A stretch of 51,618 nucleotides of DNA from the NCBI RefSeq assembly GCF_022775115.1, contig NZ_JALFLA010000010.1, positions 1-51,618 on the forward strand, given 5' to 3'. A program made the position numbers and the translations under genes. The DNA comes from Agathobaculum sp. GTDB lineage: Bacteria > Bacillota > Clostridia > Oscillospirales > Butyricicoccaceae. Shown piece by piece: positions 9,164 to 17,911 of this stretch (position 1 is the stretch's first letter; the number at the start of each line of letters is the position of its first letter). The notes under the pieces are model-generated. The model did no database searches, was not told where the DNA came from, and was given only the letters and a program-made list of their open reading frames with translations.

Positions 9164-10120
9164 GTGTATTGGATCTGCTTTGGGGACAGTGCGAAAGGCT
9201 GTCTTTCGACGGTGCGCAAGGCGCTGGAGCCGGCATTGGATGCGGAGCAAATTCTTGCGTTGTCAGATGACTATGCACAAGGCGATATCTCTGACGTGAC
9301 CGACCGCGCTGCGCGCGCCGATATCCTGATGCCGTGGCGTGGTGATCCCGCGCTGGACGGCGCGTGGGCGGAGGAATATCAGGCGCGGCATTGGCAGGCG
9401 CTGGAACAGTTGAATGAGGTTGATGAGGCGGTCGTTTGGTACGCGAGCGGCAGTGCGCGGGAGCAGTGCGGTTTGCGGTATGTGGTTGCCCGTCTGCAGG
9501 AAAGGCATATCCCGATATGGATGGCCGAGGTGGACGAAATACCGACGGAGGAGATTAAAGAGCCTGACAGCGCGCTCATCCGTGCGGAGACGGTCTGCGT
9601 GATTACATGCAGCCGCGCGCTCAATTTTCTTCTGCGCCTGCTGCCGCAGCCGCTGCTCCGGCGATATGCCGCGCGGTTAGAATGCCGCGACCGGGTAGAG
9701 CGTACCAGCGGCGGCAAAGTGCGCTATGGCCTCGTGGGCGAGATGGAGCCGGGTGCAGCGAGCTATTTCTACAGGCACCGCCGTCGGTTGACCGAAGCTG
9801 AGCAGGCTGCGCTTTTGGCCGAGTGGAAGCACGCACAGGCGGAGAATACGCCGCTGCGCGCAATGGTGAGCGGCAAAGTACGATCGGTACCCACGGATTT
9901 TTACGACCAAGCCATCCTGTCCTGTGTGCCGGAGGAGGAGAGCGTCGCCGCGATCACGGTCGGCAGGGCGCTGGCTTATATCGACCGGGAGATGGGCAAC
10001 CGCATCGGCGATATGCAGATATTTGCCCGCATCCGCGCGCTGGGAGCGGCGGGACGGCTCGTGATCGTGCAGAGTGGCGCGAATTATCGTGAAATGACCA
10101 TCCGCAAAATCAGGGATTGA
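9164..10120 (+). CDS. DUF1835/DUF3658 domain-containing protein
   Basis: The predicted 318-residue protein is cytoplasmic. The N-terminal YWICFGDSAKGCL segment and a following LSDDYAQGDISD stretch fit the DUF1835 fold, and the C-terminal MQIFARIRALGAAGRLVIV stretch fits the DUF3658 tail. The start chosen is GTG 9164, four bases after the previous stop and 10 bases after GGGGGAG; the frame stays open upstream inside the preceding gene, but without a ribosome site. No catalytic residue can be named. Some family members sit next to regulatory genes, but nothing here defines a role. Confidence 0.75.
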   Translation: MYWICFGDSAKGCLSTVRKALEPALDAEQILALSDDYAQGDISDVTDRAARADILMPWRGDPALDGAWAEEYQARHWQALEQLNEVDEAVVWYASGSAREQCGLRYVVARLQERHIPIWMAEVDEIPTEEIKEPDSALIRAETVCVITCSRALNFLLRLLPQPLLRRYAARLECRDRVERTSGGKVRYGLVGEMEPGAASYFYRHRRRLTEAEQAALLAEWKHAQAENTPLRAMVSGKVRSVPTDFYDQAILSCVPEEESVAAITVGRALAYIDREMGNRIGDMQIFARIRALGAAGRLVIVQSGANYREMTIRKIRD

Positions 10121-10145
10121 CAGCATAGGTCGAGTATGCTATCAT
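10117..10145 (+). promoter_or_regulatory. Sigma-A-type promoter of the histidine operon
   Basis: TTGACA at 10117-10122 and TATCAT at 10140-10145 are separated by exactly 17 bases. The hisZ-hisG start codon lies 42 bases further on, so the leader is short. No T-box or attenuator fits in this space. Confidence 0.75.
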
Positions 10146-10187
10146 TTTAATGCGATAAAGCAATAAAGGAGTTAACGGAGTTTACCT

Positions 10188-11822
10188 ATGAACCGTTTGA
10201 GCATTTCCACCCCCGAAGGAACAAGAGACCTTCTATTCGCTTCCTGCCGCGCACTGCGGCAGACCGAGCGCGCCATCCGCGATTCGCTGGAAACGCGCGG
10301 CTACAGTGAGATCATTACGCCGGTGGTCGAGTATTTTGATGTGTTTGCGCAGGCTAATCCCGCGCTCGATCAGGAGCAGATGCTAAAGATCATCGACCGG
10401 TCGGGGCGCATCTGCGTGGCGCGGCCGGATAACACCACCCCGATTGCCCGCATCGCCGCCACGCGGCTGGACGACCGTGCACTGCCCGTTCGGCTGTATT
10501 ACAGCCAGAAGGTGTTCCGCTCGGTCGCGGGCGGCCACGGCCACAGGGGCGAATTTCTTCAGATCGGCGCTGAGCTGATTGGCGCGGACGGGCTGGAGGC
10601 CGACCGCGATATCCTGTCGGCGGCGTTCGGCGCGCTGGCGGGTACGGGCGCGGCGCATTTTCGTATTGAGCTTGGCCACGGCGAGATATACAAGGCGCTG
10701 ATCGAGGAGTTGGGCGTGGGCGGCGCGGTGGCTGAGTCCATCCGCCGTTTAATCGAAAACAAGTCGTTTGCCGCCTTGGGAGACGCGCTTGAGCCATACA
10801 GCGACCGCCCGGCGGCCAAGGCGCTCGGCGCGATGCCGCAGCTTTTCGGCGGCGTGGAGGTGCTCGACGAGGTCGAGACGCTGACCGGCAATGTGCGCGT
10901 GCTTGGCGCAGTGGCCTATCTGCGCCGGCTGTATCAGGCGCTTGACGGGGCGGGTTATGGCGACCAGATCATGATCGACCTTGGCCTTGTGCACGAGATG
11001 GATTACTACACCGGCGTGATGTTCCGCGGCTATGTCGGCGGCGCGGGCGCGGCCATTCTCGCGGGCGGGCGGTATAATGCGCTGTGCGCCAAATTCGGCA
11101 GGGATATGCCCGCGGGCGGCTTTGGCATCGACGTGGAAAGCGTGGCCGAAAGCCTGCACGGTGCAGCGCAGCCTGAGGCCGCTGACCGGCACGGCACGGT
11201 GCGCATCGCGCTGACCAAGGGACGGCTGGAAAAGAAAACGCTCGCGCTGCTGGGCGCCGCAGGCTATGATATCTCCGAGCTGGAGGCCGGTTCGCGCAAG
11301 CTGATCTTTGCCCTGCCGGGCACCAATGTTGAAATCGTACTGGCCAAGGCGGCGGACGTTATCACCTATGTCGAGCACGGCGTGTGCGATATGGGCGTGG
11401 TCGGCAAGGACACGATCATGGAAAAGGGCGGCAGCTTCTATGAGATGGTCGACCTTGGCTTTGGTAAGTGCCGCTTCGCCCTTGCCACCAAGGCGGGCAA
11501 GGATGTATACGGCGGCTATAAAACGCCGGTCATTGCGACCAAATATCCGGCGGTGACCAAGGCGTTTTTCAATAAGAAAAATATGGATGTGGAGACCATC
11601 AAGATCGAAGGCTCGGTCGAGCTTGCGCCGCTGCTCGAGCTGGCCGACGCGATTGTCGATATCGTCGAGACTGGCACGACGCTCAAGGAGAATGGCCTCG
11701 TCGTAATCGAGGATGTAGCGCCGATTTCAGCGCGCGTGATCGTCAATCTCGCCTCGGCGAAGATGAAGAAAGCCGCCATCCAAAGGGTCATTGCCGAGAT
11801 GGAAAGCGGATTGGAGGGATAG
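10188..11822 (+). CDS. hisZG: Fused HisZ-HisG: ATP phosphoribosyltransferase regulatory and catalytic subunits
   Basis: HisG joins ATP and PRPP in the first, feedback-controlled step of histidine synthesis; short HisG enzymes need the HisRS-like HisZ as a separate partner. Here one uninterrupted 544-residue frame holds both. Residues 1 to about 330 are HisZ (class II synthetase-like, with EGTRD, ARPDNTTPIARI and YYTGVMFRGY). Residues from about 336 are a short HisG (RIALTKGRLEKKTL, GVVGKDTI, and the PRPP-binding region DIVETGTTLKENGL). No stop or internal ribosome site separates them. The start is ATG 10188 behind AAAGGAG. Confidence 0.93.
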   Translation: MNRLSISTPEGTRDLLFASCRALRQTERAIRDSLETRGYSEIITPVVEYFDVFAQANPALDQEQMLKIIDRSGRICVARPDNTTPIARIAATRLDDRALPVRLYYSQKVFRSVAGGHGHRGEFLQIGAELIGADGLEADRDILSAAFGALAGTGAAHFRIELGHGEIYKALIEELGVGGAVAESIRRLIENKSFAALGDALEPYSDRPAAKALGAMPQLFGGVEVLDEVETLTGNVRVLGAVAYLRRLYQALDGAGYGDQIMIDLGLVHEMDYYTGVMFRGYVGGAGAAILAGGRYNALCAKFGRDMPAGGFGIDVESVAESLHGAAQPEAADRHGTVRIALTKGRLEKKTLALLGAAGYDISELEAGSRKLIFALPGTNVEIVLAKAADVITYVEHGVCDMGVVGKDTIMEKGGSFYEMVDLGFGKCRFALATKAGKDVYGGYKTPVIATKYPAVTKAFFNKKNMDVETIKIEGSVELAPLLELADAIVDIVETGTTLKENGLVVIEDVAPISARVIVNLASAKMKKAAIQRVIAEMESGLEG

Positions 11823-11824
11823 TC

Positions 11825-13126
11825 ATGTTTTTGAAAACTGTGCTGGCGGACGGGCAGGCCGAACAAGCCGTCATCCGCGAGATGCAGGCGCGCGCCGCGG
11901 GTGCGCGCGGCGACATTGAGCAGACTGTGCGCGGTGTGATGGACGATGTGCGGACGCGCGGCTGGGACGCGGTCGTCGATTATGCCGAGCGGTTTGACGG
12001 AAAAGCGCCGTATATTGTCGAGCCGGCCGCGCTGGACGAGGCGTACCACGCCTGCGACCCGGCGCTGATCGCGGCGCTGGAAAAGGCCGCGGCCAACATC
12101 CGTGATTACCATGAAAAGATGCTGGTCAAATCGTGGGAGTGGCAGCGGCGTCCGGGCGAAACGCTCGGGCAGACCGTGCGCGGGCTTGCCAAGGTCGGCA
12201 TCTATGTGCCGGGCGGCACAGCGGCCTATCCCTCGTCTGTACTGATGAACGCCATCCCGGCTAAGGTCGCGGGCGTGGGCGAGATCATCATGGTCACCCC
12301 GCCCACCGAGAATATGAGCAACGAGGTGCTGGCCGCGGCCAAGATCGCGGGGGTGGATACCGTGATCGCCGTCGGCGGCACGCAGGCTGTCGCCGCGCTG
12401 ACCTATGGCGCGGGGTTTATCCCGCAGGTGGATAAGATCGTCGGCCCGGGCAACGCCTATGTCGCAGCGGCCAAAAAGCTGGCCTTCGGCGTGGTCGATA
12501 TCGACATGATCGCAGGCCCGTCCGAGGTGCTTGTCATCGCCGATCACACGGCTAATCCGACCTACGTCGCGGCTGACCTGCTTTCGCAGGCCGAGCATGA
12601 CAAACTGGCTTCAGCCGTGCTGCTGACCGATTCTATGGCGCAGGCGCAGGCCATCTCATGCGAGATGGAGCGCATGGCGCGTCAGCTGCCGCGCTGGGAG
12701 ATCATTCGGGAGAGCGTCGCTGCCTACGGCTGCGCCATTGTGTTTGACGAGCTGGCCGACGCGTGTAAGATGGCCGATGTGGTCGCGCCCGAGCACTTGG
12801 AGATCGTCACCGCCGCGCCGCGCGAGTGGCTGCCGCATATCCACAATGCGGGGGCGGTCTTTCTCGGCCCGTACGCACCCGAGCCGCTGGGTGACTATAT
12901 GGCTGGGCCGAGCCATGTGCTGCCCACTGCGGGCACGGCGCGGTTTTTCTCGCCGCTCTCGACCGACACGTTCCTGAAAAAAACCAGCGTCATCGAATAC
13001 ACACGCGACGCGCTTGCGGTATACGCACCGGACATCATCGCACTGGCTGAGGCCGAGCATTTGCGCGCGCACGCGCGCTCGGTCGCGGTGCGGTTTGAGG
13101 AGGAGACAGACCATGCGAAAGGCTGA
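11825..13126 (+). CDS. hisD: Histidinol dehydrogenase
   Basis: HisD is the zinc- and NAD-dependent enzyme that oxidises L-histidinol to L-histidine in the last two steps. The 433-residue length is normal. Visible motifs are YVPGGTAAYPSSVLMN, the signature stretch from IDMIAGPSEVLVIADHTA, APEHLEI, and the C-terminal GPSHVLPTAGTARFFSPLS. It starts two bases after the hisZG stop and overlaps hisB by 14 bases. Confidence 0.97.
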   Translation: MFLKTVLADGQAEQAVIREMQARAAGARGDIEQTVRGVMDDVRTRGWDAVVDYAERFDGKAPYIVEPAALDEAYHACDPALIAALEKAAANIRDYHEKMLVKSWEWQRRPGETLGQTVRGLAKVGIYVPGGTAAYPSSVLMNAIPAKVAGVGEIIMVTPPTENMSNEVLAAAKIAGVDTVIAVGGTQAVAALTYGAGFIPQVDKIVGPGNAYVAAAKKLAFGVVDIDMIAGPSEVLVIADHTANPTYVAADLLSQAEHDKLASAVLLTDSMAQAQAISCEMERMARQLPRWEIIRESVAAYGCAIVFDELADACKMADVVAPEHLEIVTAAPREWLPHIHNAGAVFLGPYAPEPLGDYMAGPSHVLPTAGTARFFSPLSTDTFLKKTSVIEYTRDALAVYAPDIIALAEAEHLRAHARSVAVRFEEETDHAKG

Positions 13127-13688
13127 GATCACGCGCAAAACCAAGGAGACTGAGATCGAGCTGACGCTTGACTTGGACGGCGGCACGCGCAGCATCGAAA
13201 CCGGCATTGGCTTTTTTGACCATATGCTGGACAGCTTTGCCGTGCACGCGGGCTTTGGCCTGGCGGTTCGCTGCAAGGGCGACCTTGCGGTGGACGGCCA
13301 CCACACGGTGGAGGACACCGGCATCGTGCTCGGGCAGGCGCTCAGCCGCTGCTTGGGGGATAAGGCGGGCATTGCCCGCTTCGGGCAGGCGTTTGTGCCG
13401 ATGGACGAGGCGCTCGGCTTTTGCGCGCTCGACATCTCGGGCAGACCGTTTCTGGTGTACAACGCGCCCATGCCGCAGCCGATGTGCGGACAGTACGACA
13501 CCTGCCTGACGGTCGAGTTCATGCGCGCGCTGGCGGTCAACGCGGGGCTTACCCTGCATCTGAAGGCCGAATACGGCGACAATGCGCATCACATCACCGA
13601 GGCGCTGTTCAAGGCGCTCGCCCGCGCGCTGCGGCAGGCGGTCACCGTGACCGGCGGCGGTGTGCTGAGTGCAAAAGGGGTGCTGTGA
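13113..13688 (+). CDS. hisB: Imidazoleglycerol-phosphate dehydratase
   Basis: HisB dehydrates imidazole-glycerol phosphate to imidazole-acetol phosphate. The 191-residue protein is the single-function form without a fused phosphatase. It shows the paired metal motifs DGHHTVEDTGIVLG and NAHHITEALFKALARAL and the N-terminal FFDHMLDSF. The frame runs upstream through hisD, but the ATG at 13113 has GAGGAG just before it and matches the family start. The phosphatase for the next step is not in the window. Confidence 0.96.
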   Translation: MRKAEITRKTKETEIELTLDLDGGTRSIETGIGFFDHMLDSFAVHAGFGLAVRCKGDLAVDGHHTVEDTGIVLGQALSRCLGDKAGIARFGQAFVPMDEALGFCALDISGRPFLVYNAPMPQPMCGQYDTCLTVEFMRALAVNAGLTLHLKAEYGDNAHHITEALFKALARALRQAVTVTGGGVLSAKGVL

Positions 13689-14305
13689 TGGGCTATATCG
13701 CAATCGTGGATTACGGCGCGGGCAACCTGATGAGCGTGCGCAATTCGCTGGATTTCCTGGGTTATGAAAGTAAAGTCGCGGACAAGCCGGATGTGCTGCG
13801 GCAGGCGGCGGGGGTCATCCTGCCCGGGGTGGGCGCGTTTCCGGACGCGATGGACGCGCTCACGCGCTCCGGACTGCGGGACGCGACCGTGCAGGCGGCA
13901 AAGGAAAAGCCCTTTCTCGGTATCTGTCTGGGTATGCAGCTGCTGTTTGAGCAGTCGGATGAAGTGCGCCCCTGCAAGGGGTTGGGGCTGCTGTCCGGCC
14001 GCATCGGGCGCATTGAGACCGCGCTCAAGCTGCCGCAGATCGGCTGGAACGCACTCGAGATCGTGCGCCCGAACGCGATGACGGCAGGCTTGCAAAGCGG
14101 CGACCATGTGTATTTCGTCCACAGCTTTATGGCAAGTCCAGCGGACGAGGACGACCTTGCCGCCGTGACCGACTACGGCGCACGTGTACCCGCCATGGTG
14201 GCGCGCGGCAGCCTGTTTGGCTGCCAGTTCCACCCGGAAAAGAGCGGGGACGTGGGGCTTGCCATGCTGAAAAACTTTGCCAAATTAACGGAGGTGGGGC
14301 AATGA
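13688..14305 (+). CDS. hisH: Imidazole glycerol phosphate synthase, glutaminase subunit HisH
   Basis: HisH hydrolyses glutamine and passes ammonia to HisF. The 205-residue class I glutamine amidotransferase has the nucleophile Cys in GICLGMQLLFE and the His/Glu pair in FHPEKSGDVG. The ATG overlaps the hisB stop by one base (TGATG), so translation is probably coupled. Confidence 0.97.
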   Translation: MGYIAIVDYGAGNLMSVRNSLDFLGYESKVADKPDVLRQAAGVILPGVGAFPDAMDALTRSGLRDATVQAAKEKPFLGICLGMQLLFEQSDEVRPCKGLGLLSGRIGRIETALKLPQIGWNALEIVRPNAMTAGLQSGDHVYFVHSFMASPADEDDLAAVTDYGARVPAMVARGSLFGCQFHPEKSGDVGLAMLKNFAKLTEVGQ

Positions 14306-15015
14306 GGATTCTCCCGGCGATCGACCTGAAAGACGGCCAGTGCGTGCGCCTGCAAAAGGGCGACTATGGCACGGCGCACAAGGTAGCCGAGGATGCGGTC
14401 GAGACGGCCAAAGGCTTTCTCCGCGCGGGCGCAAAACTGATCCATATGGTCGATCTGGACGGCGCGAAGGACGGCTCGCACGCAAATTATGCGGTGGTCA
14501 AGCGGGTAATCGAGCAGACCGGCGCGGCAGTCGAGCTGGGCGGCGGCATCCGTTCGATGGAGGGTGTCGAGGCTGTGCTCGCGCTGGGTGCCGCGCGTGT
14601 CATCATCGGCTCGGCGGCGGTCAAGGATCCGCCGCTGGTCAAGGCCGCAGTCGAGCAATACGGTGATAGAATTGCCGTCGGCATCGACGCGCGCGGCGGC
14701 ACGGTGCGCACCGAGGGCTGGCTGCGCGACAGCGGTGAGGATTACCTCGCCTTTGCAAAACAGATGGACGCTTTTGGCGTGCAGACCATCATCTTCACCG
14801 ATATCGACAAGGATGGTATGCTGGCAGGGCCGAACTTTGACCAGCTTGCCGCGCTGCGCGGGGCAGTGTCCTGCGGCATCGTCGCGTCGGGCGGTGTGTC
14901 GTCGATCGAGGATGTGAAAAGGCTCAAGGCGCTTGGTATTGACGAGGCCATTGCGGGCAAGGCGGTCTATACAGGCGCGCTCGATCTGGCGGCGGCCATT
15001 AGGGAGGCGGAATAA
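14302..15015 (+). CDS. hisA: Phosphoribosylformimino-AICAR ribotide isomerase HisA
   Basis: HisA is a TIM-barrel enzyme doing the Amadori rearrangement of ProFAR to PRFAR. The 237-residue protein has the first catalytic Asp in [12 protein letters not shown] and the second in [10 protein letters not shown], plus two half-barrel phosphate loops (ELGGGIRS and VASGGVSS). The start overlaps the hisH stop by four bases (ATGA). Confidence 0.97.
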   Translation: MRILPAIDLKDGQCVRLQKGDYGTAHKVAEDAVETAKGFLRAGAKLIHMVDLDGAKDGSHANYAVVKRVIEQTGAAVELGGGIRSMEGVEAVLALGAARVIIGSAAVKDPPLVKAAVEQYGDRIAVGIDARGGTVRTEGWLRDSGEDYLAFAKQMDAFGVQTIIFTDIDKDGMLAGPNFDQLAALRGAVSCGIVASGGVSSIEDVKRLKALGIDEAIAGKAVYTGALDLAAAIREAE

Positions 15016-15779
15016 TGCTGGCAAAACGTATCATCCCTTGTCTGGACGTCAAGGACGGTCGTGTGGTCAAGGGCGTTAACTTCGTCGGCCTGCGGGATGC
15101 GGGCGATCCGGTCGAGCTGGCCAAGGCCTACTCACAGGCGGGCGCGGATGAAATCGTCTTTCTCGATATCACAGCGACGAGCGATGAGCGCGATACGATA
15201 GCCGACGTGGTGCGCCGCACCTGCCGGGAGGTGTTCGTGCCGGTAACGGTCGGCGGAGGCATCCGCACGGTGGACGATTTTCGGGATATCCTGCGCGCGG
15301 GCGCGGACAAAATTTCGGTCAACTCCGCGGCGGTTAAAAACCCGGAGCTGGTCAGCGCCGCCGCCGCGCGGTATGGCAGCCAGTGTGTTGTCGTGGCGAT
15401 CGACGGGCGGCATACCGGCAACACCCCCTCCGGGTTTGAGGTATATGTCGCGGGCGGCCGCACGCCGACCGGCATCGACGCGGTCGCGTGGGCAAAGGAG
15501 GTTTGCGCGCGCGGCGCGGGCGAGATATTGCTTACCTCGATGGACAAGGACGGCACCAAGTCAGGCTTCGATTTGGAGCTGACCCGCGCGGTCGTAAACG
15601 CGACGGATATCCCGGTCATCGCCTCGGGCGGCTGCGGCGCGCTCGCGCATTTTTCCGAGGTGTTCGAGCAGACCGGCTGCGACGCGGCACTGGCCGCCAG
15701 CCTGTTTCATTATGGGGAGCTGACGGTCGGTCAGGTAAAGGCGCATTTGCAGAGCAAAAATATTCCGGTGAGGTTGTGA
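15015..15779 (+). CDS. hisF: Imidazole glycerol phosphate synthase, cyclase subunit HisF
   Basis: HisF uses ammonia from HisH to convert PRFAR to imidazole-glycerol phosphate and AICAR. The 254-residue barrel contains [25 protein letters not shown] and [13 protein letters not shown] with the two catalytic Asp residues. Its ATG overlaps the hisA stop (TAATG). Confidence 0.97.
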   Translation: MLAKRIIPCLDVKDGRVVKGVNFVGLRDAGDPVELAKAYSQAGADEIVFLDITATSDERDTIADVVRRTCREVFVPVTVGGGIRTVDDFRDILRAGADKISVNSAAVKNPELVSAAAARYGSQCVVVAIDGRHTGNTPSGFEVYVAGGRTPTGIDAVAWAKEVCARGAGEILLTSMDKDGTKSGFDLELTRAVVNATDIPVIASGGCGALAHFSEVFEQTGCDAALAASLFHYGELTVGQVKAHLQSKNIPVRL

Positions 15780-15782
15780 AGA

Positions 15783-16112
15783 ATGGAACTGCGTAAATTT
15801 TTTGTCAAAGCCGAACTGGTGCCGGTCATCTGTCAGGATGAGCGCAGCGGCGCGGTTTTGATGCTGGGATATGCCAACGAGGAGGCGCTGCGGCGGACGA
15901 TGGACACCGGCACGGCGTGGTTTTTCTCACGTTCGCGGCAAAAGCTGTGGAATAAGGGGGAGACTTCGGGCAATTTTATTTTCGTCCGCAGGATATTGTC
16001 CGACTGTGACGACGACACGCTGATCTATGTCGGCACGCCCAAGGGGCCGGTGTGCCACACCGGGCATCCCACCTGCTTTTTTACCACTTTATGGGAAAAG
16101 AATGAAGCGTAA
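15783..16112 (+). CDS. hisI: Phosphoribosyl-AMP cyclohydrolase HisI
   Basis: HisI opens the adenine ring of PR-AMP in the third step. The 109-residue protein is only the cyclohydrolase part. It has the magnesium/zinc motif DCDDD at residues 74-78 and the C-terminal zinc ligands in CHTGHPTCFF. The partner pyrophosphohydrolase is a separate gene 276 bases downstream, beyond a new promoter and two very small frames. Confidence 0.95.
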   Translation: MELRKFFVKAELVPVICQDERSGAVLMLGYANEEALRRTMDTGTAWFFSRSRQKLWNKGETSGNFIFVRRILSDCDDDTLIYVGTPKGPVCHTGHPTCFFTTLWEKNEA

Positions 16113-16116
16113 TTTG

Positions 16117-16145
16117 TTGACAGCGTGGCTACTTTTTGATATACT
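16117..16145 (+). promoter_or_regulatory. Strong internal promoter before the two micro-ORFs and hisE
   Basis: TTGACA at 16117-16122 and TATACT at 16140-16145 have a 17-base spacer. This is one base short of perfect consensus and starts four bases after the hisI stop. It would give extra transcription of the two small frames and hisE, independent of the main operon promoter. Confidence 0.8.
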
Positions 16146-16182
16146 GGCTGTACTATAAGGCATAGTACGGGAGGAAGCGCGT

Positions 16183-16275
16183 ATGGCAATGCTGCCATTG
16201 ATGTGGATTGTCGCGGCGGGTGTGGGTATAGCCGTTGTGATCGCGGCGATCGTGCTGCTGGTCAGCCGCCGGTAA
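16183..16275 (+). CDS. Putative 30-residue single-helix membrane peptide
   Basis: ATG at 16183 follows GGGAGGAAG with good spacing. The product begins MAMLPLMWIVAAG, continues as one hydrophobic helix, and ends in SRR. It is too short for most gene callers. Support comes from the ribosome site, the consensus promoter just upstream, and a second frame of the same design directly after it. It could be a leader, a membrane regulator or a type I toxin-like peptide; nothing in the sequence decides between these. Confidence 0.55.
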   Translation: MAMLPLMWIVAAGVGIAVVIAAIVLLVSRR

Positions 16276-16286
16276 GGAAAGGGGCT

Positions 16287-16370
16287 ATGGGTTTGAATGC
16301 ATCCTATCTTGTCGTCATGATCGCGGTGGTCGGGGCCGTTTCGCTTCTGCTGGTCAATCGCCGCCGATAA
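16287..16370 (+). CDS. Putative 27-residue single-helix membrane peptide
   Basis: ATG at 16287 is preceded by AAGGAAAGGGG and starts 11 bases after the previous micro-ORF. The product begins MGLNASYLVVMIAVV, is one transmembrane helix, and ends in NRRR. The two neighbours share length, hydrophobic core and basic tail, which suggests a tandem duplication or a two-peptide unit. The hisE start is 18 bases downstream. Confidence 0.55.
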   Translation: MGLNASYLVVMIAVVGAVSLLLVNRRR

Positions 16371-16388
16371 AGAAAGGAAAGGGATATT

Positions 16389-16712
16389 ATGGATTCGTTT
16401 GATCGTATGGAAGCAGTCATTGCGCAGCGCCGCGCAACACCACAGGAGGGCTCATACACCTGCTATTTGTTTGAGCGCGGGCTGGACAAGATCCTCAAGA
16501 AGATCGGAGAGGAGTGCGCAGAAGCCATCATTGCCGCCAAAAACGGGGATAAGGCCGAGTTGGTCGGCGAGATCAACGACGTGTTCTATCACATGATGGT
16601 GATGATGAACGAATGCGGCGTGACGCTCGACGATGTGTGCAAGGAAATGGACAAGCGTGCGCAGAAGATATGCAATCTGAAGCAGTTTCATGTTTCCGAC
16701 CACGATACATAA
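16389..16712 (+). CDS. hisE: Phosphoribosyl-ATP pyrophosphohydrolase HisE
   Basis: HisE removes pyrophosphate from PR-ATP in the second histidine step. The 107-residue MazG-like helical protein carries KKIGEECAEAIIAAKNGD and the ELVGEINDVFYHMM motif that bind magnesium and diphosphate. AGAAAGGAAAGGG lies just before the ATG. It ends the histidine cluster and is followed by a terminator. Confidence 0.95.
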   Translation: MDSFDRMEAVIAQRRATPQEGSYTCYLFERGLDKILKKIGEECAEAIIAAKNGDKAELVGEINDVFYHMMVMMNECGVTLDDVCKEMDKRAQKICNLKQFHVSDHDT

Positions 16713-16720
16713 CGCCTACA

Positions 16721-16762
16721 AACGCCACAGGGAGAGCAGGCCTCTTTCTGTGGCGTTTTTTT
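16721..16762 (+). terminator. Rho-independent terminator after hisE
   Basis: A perfect 10-base-pair stem (AACGCCACAG at 16721-16730 with CTGTGGCGTT at 16748-16757) is followed by five more T residues. The loop contains a further AGAG/CTCT pairing. Confidence 0.9.
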
Positions 16763-16863
16763 GCGCCGCTTGCGCTGGGGGCGAATGCCGGCAGCTTTGT
16801 CAGTAGTGAAAAACAAATCATAAAATAAATTACATGAAAAAACGGATTTCTGTAAAATAAGAA

Positions 16864-16892
16864 TTGACAGACCAGAAAGAGGCGTGTACGAT
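16864..16892 (+). promoter_or_regulatory. Promoter of the LytTR regulator
   Basis: TTGACA at 16864-16869 and TACGAT at 16887-16892 are separated by 17 bases. The region before it is AT-rich. The regulator start codon lies 27 bases downstream. Confidence 0.7.
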
Positions 16893-16919
16893 AAAAATAA
16901 AGACAAGGAGGGGATCCGC

Positions 16920-17735
16920 GTGAAGCAATTGGAACAAGAGTCGATCCACCTGACGAGCGAATGCCTGCGTCATTTTTGGCAGGGAGACTGCGGGTTCGTG
17001 CTAGAGCGCTGCGCGGAGGATGTGACGTGGGTTGGCGCGCAGCAGGAGCAGTTCCGCATCGGGCTGGCCGATATGGAGGCCGACCTGCGGGCAGTCACCC
17101 GCGAGATGCAGCCCTGCCATTTGGTCAGTGCGGAGTTTTTCCCGGCCGCGTGTGACCGGAGGTTCTGCACGGTCGTGGGGCGGTATCTGGTGACTACCGA
17201 CCAGGAGGCTGCGTATTTTCTTCAGGCACAGCAGCGCTGCACGATGGTATGGGAAAAGCGGGAGGAGGGATTGCGGCTCAAGCACGTTCATATCTCCAAC
17301 CCGATGAACGAGCTACAGGTGGCCGAGCAGGAGCAGTTCCCCAATCTTGTGGGCAAAATGGCGCACCAATACCTGCTGCACCACATCCGCAAGGCGGGTG
17401 AGACGGTAACGCTGGCCGCGCTGGGCGCAGGCGGCTCGCTGCATTTTGTGCGGCTGACCGACATCCTCTATATCGCGGCCAAGGGCAAATTCGCGGTGAT
17501 CCACACGAGCTACCGGGATATTGCGGTCAAGTCCAGCATCGCTGAGCTGGCCGAGCAGGCGGGAAACGCGCTGGTGGCCGTCCACCGAAGCTTTTTGGTC
17601 AATCCGGATTATATGGTCTCCTTGGTGCGCTACAAGCTGACCCTGTTGGACGGCACGCAGCTTCCCATCCCGGTCAAAAAATTCAACGATCTGCGGGCAA
17701 TGCTGCTCAGCCGTCATCAGCTGGACGAGACTTGA
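16920..17735 (+). CDS. SnoaL-like sensor domain fused to a LytTR DNA-binding domain
   Basis: The 271-residue protein is probably a cytoplasmic transcription regulator. Residues 1 to about 135 resemble an NTF2/SnoaL-like fold (TSECLRHFWQGDCGFVLERCAEDVTWVG, then a curved beta-sheet pattern) and could bind a small ligand. Residues from about 165 form a LytTR domain (FVRLTDILYIAAKGKFAVIH, then VAVHRSFLVNPDYM). No receiver domain or membrane segment is present, so this is not a classical two-component regulator. GTG 16920 behind AAGGAGGGG is the likely start. Its target is unknown. Confidence 0.8.
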   Translation: MKQLEQESIHLTSECLRHFWQGDCGFVLERCAEDVTWVGAQQEQFRIGLADMEADLRAVTREMQPCHLVSAEFFPAACDRRFCTVVGRYLVTTDQEAAYFLQAQQRCTMVWEKREEGLRLKHVHISNPMNELQVAEQEQFPNLVGKMAHQYLLHHIRKAGETVTLAALGAGGSLHFVRLTDILYIAAKGKFAVIHTSYRDIAVKSSIAELAEQAGNALVAVHRSFLVNPDYMVSLVRYKLTLLDGTQLPIPVKKFNDLRAMLLSRHQLDET

Positions 17736-17768
17736 GCAGGCAAAAGGCATACCGGTCAGAATGCAAAT

Positions 17769-17799
17769 AAGGCGGGGCGGCAAATTGCCGTCCCGCCTT
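17769..17799 (+). terminator. Hairpin after the LytTR regulator, probable terminator
   Basis: AAGGCGGGGCGGCAA at 17769-17783 pairs with TTGCCGTCCCGCCTT at 17785-17799 around a very short loop. The following bases are only moderately T-rich (GCGCTTTCTTT), so termination is likely but not textbook. Confidence 0.65.
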
Positions 17800-17911
17800 G
17801 CGCTTTCTTTGGTCGTTTTTCTGCGCAGACCGCACCTGTGTCTGCGTGATTTGCACCTGTGCGGCAGTTGGCCGCATGGCACGGCTTGTCCTGCGTGCGG
17901 GACTGGCGGGA

